64,000 nt of DNA. Source: Agrocybe praecox (taxonomy: Eukaryota > Basidiomycota > Agaricomycetes > Agaricales > Agrocybaceae). Below, in pieces: positions 55,035-64,000 of this stretch. The stretch's first letter is position 1; each line of letters starts with the position of its first letter. The notes beneath the pieces are model-generated. The model saw only the letters and a program-made list of their open reading frames with translations, searched no databases and was not told the DNA's origin. Location: contig OZ024851.1 in NCBI GenBank assembly GCA_964017145.1, forward strand, positions 1,178,001-1,242,000. Direction: 5' to 3'. Made by a program: the position numbers and the translations under genes.

Positions 55035-55962
55035 GTCGCCCTCCAGGCGTTATAAAGAAACGCCTCTAATTTCCGATGGTTGAGGTGCTAGAAAATAATA
55101 TATTGAAGCCATCCATCGAGAGATCATCAAAGGGACGTGGGAACGACGAAATAAGAGCAAGGACGCCCGAGGGTTTGAAAAGTGGTGTTTGCTGTACGAT
55201 TGATTAGCGCCGAGGCACGTGGACTTGTGTTTTATGCGTGTTTCGGCTGTCATGTGCATTGATATGAATAGCCTACGTGTTTCGGCTAAGGTATAAATGA
55301 GTGCGGAGTCGAACACACATCGCCAATTGATCAAGAGGTCGGAAATGAATGGATGTTATGGTAAGACCTGTTTCGGTCATGAGTTAATGAGTGTGGTATG
55401 CGTTTCCAGCGCGTTTCGTCGTGAATAATAGTATGGGGGTCGTAAAAGTCGTTGTGATGATAAGGTATCTTCCCGGAATGTGTATTTGAGTGGGCTGGCG
55501 TCGTAAAAGGTAACGAATACGATGACGGGGTCATACAGAAGATGGAGGTAAGGTGTTTTGTGAGGTCGGTGATGAAAGGTTCGTGGTGGTCGAAATAACA
55601 CCGATAGTGTTTGGGATCGAAAATCAATGATGAGGGTCGGACAATTCGAGGTCGGTCGTGATGTGAATGGATAAAAATGGGATCATTAAGGCGAAAGAAG
55701 TAAATCGGATGAGGAAATGATTGAAAGGATATGTGTGGAACAAATGCGGATCGAAATAGAAATGAAGCATGTAGAAGTTCGGACTGTAGTGATGATAAAG
55801 TAGAAAATAATCAAAGGAATGTATAGAGTATCTTGGGCAATGATTTCTTTGTAGGATTTAATCTTGAGAGCTAGGAGACCGATCTTGATTTTTGTGGAAG
55901 CAAAATAAACGAGAAGTGATTGTTGAGAGTAGGTTGATAAATAAGAAGGTCGAAGGAATGAA
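55035..55962. other. Element 3 internal region without coding potential
   Basis: Between the end of the gag-like frame and the 3' LTR, where pol would be expected. Only short frames, none resembling retroelement enzymes. Confidence 0.6.
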
Positions 55963-58842
55963 TCAAATTTTTGAGGAGGGTTGATGAATTTCTGGCGAAT
56001 TTTTTGATGAGTATTCCGAATGTGAGTGTAGATAATGGCGAGGGTCATCCAAGGACAATATTTCGATCTCGCTTTCTTGATTGAATAGCACACAGTCATT
56101 TTTTGGAGGCTGTACTTGTAGGCAAGACAAAAAGTTTGTGCTCCTCTTGCCCTCCTTTCGTTCTCCTGGGCTCACGAGAACGAAGTGATTTATATTATCG
56201 TTCATCGTATCTCGGTACCATGAGACGATATCAAAGGCAGGAATTTCAAGCCTTGACTTGTCAATAGATAGCTTTAATTCCAACTCGATGTCATGTACAA
56301 TATAAATATATTTTTGTGATCCCTTATTTTTAGGATATATTGTGAACCGATCCTCGGCGTTTAGCGATGGGTCTATTGAAGGGCAACATGAATATGATCC
56401 TTCAATTAATAGTTGACATGGTATCTCAGTCAACGGACACCCAAAGGCTAACCATGGTAGCCTGGTGAAGGATATATTAAGAGCTCTCGCCCTCCGTTTC
56501 GAGTACCAATTTCGAAGATCAAAACTGCTATTTTCGAGCAATAATTTCGGAATGCAAATACGAATTTTTGTAAGGTTATCTATAATAAGATAAGCGCCCT
56601 TCGGTTTATATAAATTTATCGCATCAAATCGATTCATTAAAGGCTGTAATGCATTATATTTATGTCTCTTATCGCCCAGGAACGGTGGGCTACATTTATT
56701 TAAAATATATTTAATATTCATGGCATAGCTATCGCCAATTGATCCTCGGGGGTACCCGCCTGCATTGTGTATCCATGGCGGCTCATTTCTCGCTGTCTCA
56801 CGAGGTACACATTCTTGAAACGAAATAGCACCCAGCGGGATACTATCTAATGTCTCATCTGATGCGTCGGACTCGTAATCCTCGTACATCAGCTGCATAT
56901 GATGAGCCAATATTCCTGGTGGCTTATCTCTGACGTGGGTCCATGAACTACGTTGCGGACAATTTCTGGACATGTGTCTGTGTTCGTTGCATTGGAAACA
57001 GCATCCTGACACTAAGCACGCTATGCGCTCCTTCTCGGATAGTAGAGGTGGCTTATGATATATATATTCGTTATGTTCGGACTTCTTATCTGATCCATAG
57101 CGAGTGTTGTAGAACATCGCTTTCCTGGACAATATACTATCATCCTCAGATGATGAGGATTCATTCGAGTGTTCAGTGAGACGATCTCGAAGATGGGCAA
57201 CATTCTCCGAGATCTCTATGATTTCTGCACAGGAAATTACTTCATCCCACGAGGAAGTATCAGGATGCAATCCATCTCTCCATAATGCTTGTTGTATAAC
57301 ATCTGTAGTTCCATTCCAGAACTTGTTGACTAGATCACAGTTTGTAATTGTACCAATCAAATTTGATAGCTCTTCTAAGTAATGAGCATAGTCGCTTACG
57401 GATCGAGATCCCTGCGTAGCATTATTAAATTTATTTCGCATTCTTTGCCTATAATCAATTGGGAAGCAATAATTAAACAATGCCTCGTAAAATTCGAACA
57501 TTCTCCAATTTTCTTCATCCATAGATACTTTTTGGAGATAAAAATCGTATGCACGTCCTGTCATAAAGTATGACAACGCAAAAGCGCAACACTTTTTCTT
57601 AATTCCACTATCTTCAAGGTATGCGGCGCTTTCTTTAACAAACCTATGATAGGCACGAGCATCAGGTCGGCCATCATACACACTAGGTTTGAATGCTTTA
57701 CTACTGGAGTGCAGCTTCAATTTCCCAGATCTTCGCTTCTTCTTCTTATTTTTAGAGGATCGGTGTCGTTGGCTAGACGAATCAGATGGTTCAGAGGAAC
57801 TAGTAGAGTCTGACAAAGATGAGTCAGATGAGCTCGGGTCGGATGAACTGGAGCTCGAGCTTGAGGAACTCGACATACTAGAGCTTGATGAGCTTGGGGG
57901 AGGTTTTTCAACCTTAGGTTTAGCTCTGTGGGGTGTAGCAACACTTTTCAAGGCTACGCCAATAAAAGATTTTGGGTCAATATGAGCTGCTGGACGCGCT
58001 TCGGCAGGCAGCTTATTTTTAGCTCTTGAGCACCTGATATTAATAGCTTCAGGTGGAGTTCGCGTATAGGCATTATGTGAGGAACTTCTATGGTTCTTTT
58101 GTGACTCGGAGCTCCGTTCCTTGGGTACTTGTGGAGTTCTATCCGTTTTTCAGTTACAATTTTTCTTCGAAAATTGTTCGAGTGCAAGGCGCTGTCTTTC
58201 AGGACTGATTTCCTCGGAATTTAAATTGATATTTCCCCATTTTCGGGGATCTATGCCCTTTCCTTTGTGCTTAACGGGTTTCTCATCCCAGGACAATGAC
58301 TTAGTATGCTTAGAATTAGCAAGCTTTCCATTCCTGTAAGCAATTTTCCCTTTCTGTGCAGGTGTAATTAATATATCAGTATCCATCAGGGTGTTACTGA
58401 ATTCATTTTGGAGTTCCGGAACATTGGGGGTATCCTTGGACACTTTCCCACGTTGCGTACGACGAAATTTCTTACTATACGCACATCTGCGCTGTACGGT
58501 GGTCCATCTGGTGGACTGGTCTTCGGGTTCACTCTCAGATGAAGTATTGGTTTCAATATTTTTATTTTTAATAATTTTAATTAAGTTACGGGCCGGTGCA
58601 GAACTATTTCCCTCCCTAATCTCCTTTACCATCTCTGGATTGGGAGGCGGAGTGATATCCCTGCCATTGACTGGCGAAGGTGGTCTCGACGCAGCCACGT
58701 CGCTGTAAGTGCAATGTGGGGTTGCTTCGGGGGCATCGGAATATCCTCCGTCGGACTGGACATCAGACTGAGGAGGCGATGGTGCCTTGACGACGGCCTT
58801 GTCAGCTGTAAGCTGGGAACGCAGGGTATATCTAGTGGTCAT
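55963..58842 (-). CDS. Element 3 gag-like polyprotein, divided by one in-frame TGA
   Basis: Start MTTRYTLRSQLTADKAVVKA at 58842, an N terminus common in Agaricomycete Ty3/gypsy gags. The frame runs to a TGA at 58152-58150 (...SKKNCN), then continues in the same frame without interruption to 55963. After the TGA come a serine-rich stretch, a basic patch (KNKKKKRRSGKLKL), the capsid region (VYDGRPDARAYHRFV, YFMTGRAYDFYLQKV, SVSDYAHYLEELSNLIG) and a zinc knuckle CFQCNEHRHMSRNC. A further ~270 residues follow that I do not recognise. Total about 960 codons. No protease motif found. Confidence 0.8.
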
Positions 58843-59027
58843 AGTAATTAGTAAATACAAATTGGAAATAGAACGCACGGAAATAAATTGGATTTTTGAT
58901 GAGGAATGCTGCCAGGTGCTGGATGGTCCTGGGTGATCAAGCCAGAGGGTTCTCAAGCGACGAGGCGGCGAGAAGTTTAAGAAAGTAAAGGTAGTGTTTT
59001 CAGAGGTTGTTGTATGTCAAAAAAAAA

Positions 59028-59407
59028 TGTGACAAAAGTGTTGTGCCGTGACAGTGATTGTTTCGGCAGAGGGATTTCGGCACACGGGAAAAGGAACTCA
59101 GAGAGAATAAAAAGACAGGTTCAAACAGTCTGAATTTGCTGGGTTATCTACCACCAAGTAGCTACGTATTTATACTCTACGAGGGGGGAGATAACCGGGT
59201 AATAGTCCGAGATAAAAGGTGAACAAGTAAGAGTAAATGAGTAATATAAAGTAAGAGTCCATATGGATAGGGTAAAGGGGAGGAGATCGCCATGAGGTGC
59301 ATCGACAACGAAGAAAGGATGAGTAAAATAAAAGGAGAAGTCAAAACAGTAAGAGATAAGATAAGATAAAAAGGAGAGTGTGATGACGGGAAACCCGGTC
59401 TGTTACA
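59028..59407 (-). repeat. Element 3 LTR, right (5' LTR)
   Basis: 380 bp; begins TGTGACAAAAGTGTTGTGCC on the plus strand and ends GGTCTGTTACA. Confidence 0.85.
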
Positions 59408-59885
59408 GTGGCTTGTACTGTCCATTTACGGAGAATGTACCTGTCCAATCACAAGCCATCACGCGCTGATTTCGGCAGTCATATTCGAGGAATTTATTGG
59501 TAACTTTCTGCTGACATTCTATGAGCCATCACCTTATATTCTAGATTGAGCTGTATGTAGAGGGTACAGGCTCACCTCAGTAAGTTTTCTGACAAAATAA
59601 ACTCACATGTTTTCATATTCCAAAATTCAAAAAGGCGAATTCATAACCTGTAATTATAAAGATATTAGAGGGTGGCCATGCTGTTAGAATGCGTCCATTG
59701 GCAGGAAATTGTAGGTATCAGTACTTACCAAGAGCTTGGAGCTATTATTGAGATTAATATAGTCAGGTGGGCGCTAATAATTGTTGAATTTTTGCTGATT
59801 ATAACTCATTCGGCAGAAAACGGCATTTGTGACCACTCATCGTCACAGCACCTTGTAATTGGACAGGTCACTGGACGGCACAATC

Positions 59886-59913
59886 CGCGGTGTGACTGGA
59901 CAGTTAAATGTCC
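59886..59913. repeat. Long inverted repeat, right arm
   Basis: Reverse complement of 54623-54652 with one mismatch. The 480 bp between element 3 and this arm carries further tgtcca/tggaca motifs, as in subterminal repeats of DNA transposons. Confidence 0.6.
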
Positions 59914-61640
59914 GCCGTGTTATGAGAAATCAGTTCGGCATTATAAACTAAGATTAATGGTTCAGATTTTTGGGCTACTGTAATGTCGTTCAAAATTTTA
60001 AGTTTGGGTGAACCGAAAATGTTGAATAATTAGACTAGTTTAGGATTTTGTTCTCTAAAGAAAAAAGTTATTAATGCCATCTTTCCGAAAATGATAAAAG
60101 AAGCTTTCAGATTTATATACACTTTCGGTTGATGTGAGATTATAATATTTCTTATGCTTTTCGTCGATTACACAATCTTAAGCAAAATCATAAATTTTTT
60201 TCAAGCTGAAATCATGCGTAGGATGATTGTACAACCAGCGTATGACTGCCGATAAGCTGTAGCTAAAGCTGACTTCCTATTTTTAGCAGCGGCATTGATA
60301 TTTTTGAGCGTAAGGATCATTGCCACCTCCAGTGGCCAGCTGTCGTCATTGTATTAGTTTAGCTAAGGAAAACTATCCAAAAGCTAATAGCGATGATATA
60401 AGTCATTATTGCAGAATATGTTGAACGACTAAGTCACGCACGCACGTTGATACGACTGGTGTTCGGCTGTGACTGAACAGTAGCCCTAGTATCCATCCTA
60501 CTTAATTTTCGGCATAATAAACATGTTTATTATTAAGTCTACATAAGTACAGAGCGAGGATAGCTACATGTTTGGCTAGGGGAAACCATTCTACGAACCC
60601 TAGGACGAACCTTACGAATGCTAGAGTTAGTTATAGTAGTTCCTCGGAAATGCGTGGAACACCTTAACAGTGATGCAGCAGGATCGAAGGCTCCTAGGAT
60701 AATATTCAGCCATCAGGAATGTAAGCTAGAGCCTGCTGATAATAAGCTTAACGGCACTATAGCCACTTATTATTACACAGTGCGTGACGCGTCCACATCT
60801 ACCTAATATGGAAACGGAAAGTTCCCACCATATGAAAGTACATGTAAACTACTGCCAACGTTCCTAGGAACGCTAACTCAAGGCGGCAGGACTGATCCTA
60901 GCATTAACAAAGTACATTACTGGTCCCTAGGAACATAGTGGGCACTATGCAAACGACGAGACAAGCACTAGTAATGTCAATTAGGACTTGCCGACGTCTG
61001 CTCGAGTCAGATTGCTGATAAACCTAAAAGGAGAAGTTCCTAGGAATGCTTACACATGGTCTTAAGACCCTCGGATATGCGCAGTTACCTTAAATGGCAG
61101 TTGTGGAGCCGAGGATTGTAGATCCATACGATACCACGGTACTCCGATGCTTCGGACCCTACGACGTCGATCAATGATCGTCGGCTAATGCGAATAAGCG
61201 CCCTCGGAGCGTCATGCTCGAGTCAGCGACTTGCCCAACCATACGAACCCTTCCGAGGGTATACAAAAACACACATGGTACCTACTAGTTGCTTATGCAT
61301 CGAGTGGAGCTACCTAGCGTTAACCAATAATATTATTTCCTGTATTTTCCGAGCATTTCCGATCCGTTCCAAGTATTCCTGTATTTTCCGAGATCTAGCA
61401 CTATATAAACAGCCTGTAAATTACCGTAGCACCCCAGACAACGTAGAACCCAGTTCTTTATACTCCTAGGAGAAAGCCAAAGTGCCTATCCGACGATTAT
61501 TGACTATTGGAAGCTAAAGCGTCTCCGCGGAAGTTGGCATAATTAATACGATTCCATCTGAAGTGTTACTTGTTCAATTTGGCGTGATCTGACTGACTTG
61601 AGTTAACCTGTAGAGTTCTTGAGGAACGTTAGAAAACGTG
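59914..61640. other. Repeat-type sequence with many TTCCTAGGAA-like palindromes
   Basis: No coding potential. From about 60590 on, the palindrome ttcctaggaa or close variants recur (60866, 60929, 61039, 61464), and again at 61731 and 62012 near the copia element, suggesting that this stretch is part of its LTR or leader. Confidence 0.4.
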
Positions 61641-61684
61641 TTGGGATAAAGTTTCCTCTGTCTTAAGCGACATAAAGCTTGATA

Positions 61685-61920
61685 CCCGCCTAAGTGGCAA
61701 GAATTGTCTAAGTGACGCCTAAGTGGCCCGTTCCTAGGGATAAGTTCCCTGCCTAAGTGGCAAATATTGTCTAAGTGACGCCTAAGTGGCCCGTTTTAGG
61801 GATAAGTTCCCTGCCTAAGTGGCAAATTGTCTAAGTGACGCCTATGTGGCCCGTTTTGGATTGAGTCCCCATTCTAAGTGATTAAAAGACTTTGGATTGA
61901 GTGTCCAGCCTAAGTGGCGA
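61685..61920. repeat. Tandem repeat, ~60-bp unit, about 3.5 copies
   Basis: Unit: gcctaagtggcaa...ttgtctaagtgacgcctaagtggcccgttttagggataagttccct. Three nearly complete copies followed by a decayed fourth; each unit itself contains the half-repeat ctaagtg(g/a)c three times. Confidence 0.8.
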
Positions 61921-62289
61921 ACCAACTTATTTATACCTTTTGTGGAGACACATTAAATCAACCGTTTAACCCTCCGAGGAACAGTACTTGTGCTGTTTCT
62001 CACTCTCTGAGACTTCCTAGGAAGTATCTCGATCATCGAAAACGTCCCTTCTGTGAAGATAAACGTAATCAACGACGCGTATCGCGTATCCCTCCCGAGA
62101 AGAACTAATCAAATTGATTGGGTTTTGTTACGGACTGTATACAAAGTACAAAATCGTACAATACACACACAACCCCGCAGCAAGCACCTTAACGTGGAAC
62201 GTGGCTGTGCAGAAAAAAATTATTAGTCAGACTTTACTTATATAGTAAGTAACATAGTAACGTAGTCACGTAGTCACACGACTAAAGTG

Positions 62290-62297
62290 TATATAAG
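62290..62297 (+). promoter_or_regulatory. Possible TATA box of the copia element
   Basis: tatataag, followed after ~30 nt by aaaagctctg; upstream of the small frame at 62440 and the gag at 63008. Confidence 0.4.
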
Positions 62298-62439
62298 AGC
62301 GACACTAAAAGCTCTGTAATATCAAGTGGTTTACAACCCACTTAAGTAGCTACAACCTAAGTAACACGACCCTACCAAAGGGTAAGTATTAAGTCGCCTC
62401 GTTATCCTCCCACTGCGTAGTAGTAGCACAGTTACCATA

Positions 62440-62892
62440 ATGTACGAGTTAGTAGCGTTCACATTCATGCTGTCATACATGACGCTGAATATGCTCACTC
62501 TAGCATATTTGCTGCTCAGCAGGTTATGGGCCCCGCAGGAACAACGACGGACGCTTCCAGCGCCTCAGTCGACTCCAAGCGGAGGAACGAGTAATACTCG
62601 CCCCCACCGTTGTCAGCGAGCCCGCAGAAATAACTCGCCACCAGCACATTCTGGCAGGCGAGGCGATGCTGCTGGGCTACGTGAAAGACGACCCCCTCGT
62701 CAGCGCCTCCCCGTTGATGGTATCTTCGGAGAAGCAGAAATTCTGCAAAGGCATAGGCAGCTAGACGAGGAAGATCAGGCTTGGCTTAATCAAGTGCGGA
62801 TGAATCTCATGCCGCCAAACCATGATGAAGTACGTCAAGAGATCTGGGTGTTCCATGTACCCCTACAACGATCTCCAGACGGAACAGCCTGA
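62440..62892 (+). CDS. Small protein upstream of copia gag, unrecognised
   Basis: 150 residues starting MYELVAFTFMLSYMTLNML with a hydrophobic N-terminal segment (about residues 5-29, possible signal anchor), then an Arg/Pro-rich stretch and a hydrophilic C terminus (QLDEEDQAWLNQVRMNLMPP). It lies in the leader of a Ty1/copia element, 115 bp before gag and in the same direction. An intron-like gtaaga...gtcgcag segment lies between them. May be element encoded; function unknown. Confidence 0.45.
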   Translation: MYELVAFTFMLSYMTLNMLTLAYLLLSRLWAPQEQRRTLPAPQSTPSGGTSNTRPHRCQRARRNNSPPAHSGRRGDAAGLRERRPPRQRLPVDGIFGEAEILQRHRQLDEEDQAWLNQVRMNLMPPNHDEVRQEIWVFHVPLQRSPDGTA

Positions 62893-63007
62893 CCAACCAA
62901 ATGTGTGATGTCACACTTTCCCTATTTATTTTTCTTTTTTCTAAGGATGTAAGAAAGAGTCTTGCTGACGAAACTTTTCTTGTCGCAGACTCAATATTAA
63001 ATTCAGA

Positions 63008-63911
63008 ATGTCTAAAATCGACATCACCGATATCCCCACCTTTAACGGCACCAACTACCAAGATTGGACCGTCAAAATGAACAATATGTTCCTTCTTGCC
63101 GAAGTAGCCAATGTTATATCTGGCACTTTGGTTACCAGCACATTCACTGATATACAGCCGGCAATGCCTACTGCAACTGCGGGGCTGGTACCGAGCACTC
63201 ATGATTGGCATGTCTACAATGCCGAGAACGATGACTGGAAAAGGAGAAAAGAAGACCATGAGAAACAGCTGAAAGAATTTAATGAGAAAAATCAACGCGC
63301 TAAAGGTTTACTCGCCAAAGGCTTGATCCCAGCTATCTGGGAACAAATCAAGCTTAGGACCACCAAAGAAGGCTGGGACTGGCTCAAGAACCAATACAAA
63401 AAAGTGGCTAATGAATGAGGTCATGCACCTCTTCAATATTCTCACAAACTTTCGCTTTGATCTCACTGATCCAGCCCCACAAGTGGCCAAATACACTTCC
63501 ATCTTCGAGAAAATCAAGGCCATTCAGGCCACTCTCGTTACCGATTCCATGGCTGCCCTGATCCTACTCTCACGGCTGCCATACAATACTGATGTAAATC
63601 AGCCCGAGTCCGTTTATCAGAGCGTTCTAAATGCCTATAATGACTCAACCCGTCTCCAGGCGATGTCGGTCGATAACCTCTCTGAGGCTATACGGGCTGC
63701 ATGGCAAAACTGTTTTGGGATAACCAAAAACAAGATCAGGCCTGGTACTACATACAATAACCAGGGCAAAGGGAAAGGCAAAGCAACTGAACCCAACCAA
63801 ATGGCCGAACACAACACTGTGATTAAGCCAAAGGGGAATAACCCCCAATACCAGCCTTCGACAGCACCTTCGGTGAAAGACGATTCTTGTCCTCTACTTT
63901 ACAGGATCTAA
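63008..63911 (+). pseudogene. Ty1/copia gag, frameshifted; element continues beyond window
   Basis: MSKIDITDIPTFNGTNYQDW is the standard copia gag start. The first frame ends at 63418 (...WLKNQYKKVANE), and the second continues MNEVMHLFNILTNFRFDLTD in another frame. Removing one A near 63410 would join them in the pattern expected of the family (UBN2-type capsid, ...ILLSRLPYNTD). No CCHC knuckle is seen before the stop at 63911. Pol would lie beyond the right edge. Probably a decayed copy. Confidence 0.75.
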
Positions 63912-64000
63912 CTAGTTTTTATACTACAAATCCTGCAAGACATGAGTAATCAATGACAAGTAAGCTTGAAACAAATGACAAAGAATAAGGGGTTAAATGA

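Larger units (their letters stand above)
54654..59407 (-). mobile_element. Non-autonomous LTR retrotransposon with gag but no pol (element 3)
   Basis: LTRs 54654-55034 and 59028-59407 (381 and 380 bp, several differences, about 2%) start TGTAAC and end GTTACA on the plus strand. Flanks GCGGC (left) and GTGGC (right) fit a 5-bp duplication with one CG to TG change. The internal region of about 4 kb encodes one gag-like frame on the minus strand and no protease, reverse transcriptase or integrase. It must depend on another element for mobility. Confidence 0.85.

Noticed and set aside
1..64000. CRISPR arrays, operons, ribosome binding sites, tRNA or rRNA genes
   Set aside because: Eukaryotic gene structure throughout; no cloverleaf or rRNA-like stretch was recognised by eye.

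Overview
The window is eukaryotic and looks like an Agaricomycete (mushroom-forming basidiomycete). Genes are dense and broken by many 45-70 nt introns. Recognisable fungal families include HIR1, a SET/MYND-type protein, an SPT5-like KOW protein, basidiomycete F-box and BTB families, an NLR-type WD40 protein and a DUF4336 protein. The dispersed repeats are Ty3/gypsy, Ty1/copia and hAT elements typical of such genomes. No operons, CRISPR arrays, rRNA or tRNA genes were seen. Exon borders were worked out by hand from GT/GC...AG signals, reading phase and family similarity.

Layout: (1) 1-4800 is AT-rich and holds the 3' part of an NLR-type WD40 gene and a decayed hAT transposase. (2) 5.8-36 kb is the gene-dense arm: HIR1 (+), DUF4336 protein (+), a multi-pass membrane protein (-) with a decayed tandem copy beside it, SPT5-like protein (-), SET protein (+), an unknown membrane protein (+), BTB protein (-), F-box protein (-), a coiled-coil protein (+), a SAP-like coiled-coil protein (+), a 3beta-HSD-type dehydrogenase (-), a KH-domain RNA-binding protein (-) and an FSP1/AIFM2-like oxidoreductase (+). 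(3) 36.1-50.6 kb is a questin-oxidase-like gene split by a 12.8 kb composite insertion. Its first ~21 codons lie at 50565-50628 and the rest at 36123-37756. The insertion is a Ty3/gypsy element with 219 bp LTRs (element 1) that itself carries a second chromodomain Ty3/gypsy element with 488 bp LTRs (element 2). (4) 50.6-64 kb is repeat-rich: a TA-flanked terminal-inverted-repeat element containing a solo LTR, a third LTR element with a gag but no pol (element 3), a pair of long inverted repeats around it, and the 5' part of a Ty1/copia element running off the right edge.

Most interesting signals: the questin oxidase reading frame becomes continuous if the composite insertion and one copy of its 5 bp target duplication are removed. 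Element 2 carries an 11-nt sequence next to its 5' LTR that is exactly complementary to the predicted transcript start inside its own LTR, as in Tf1/sushi self-priming elements. Elements 1 and 3 each have one in-frame UGA dividing an otherwise open gag or gag-pol frame. Three host genes appear to use GC-AG introns, and one gene has an 11-nt micro-exon.
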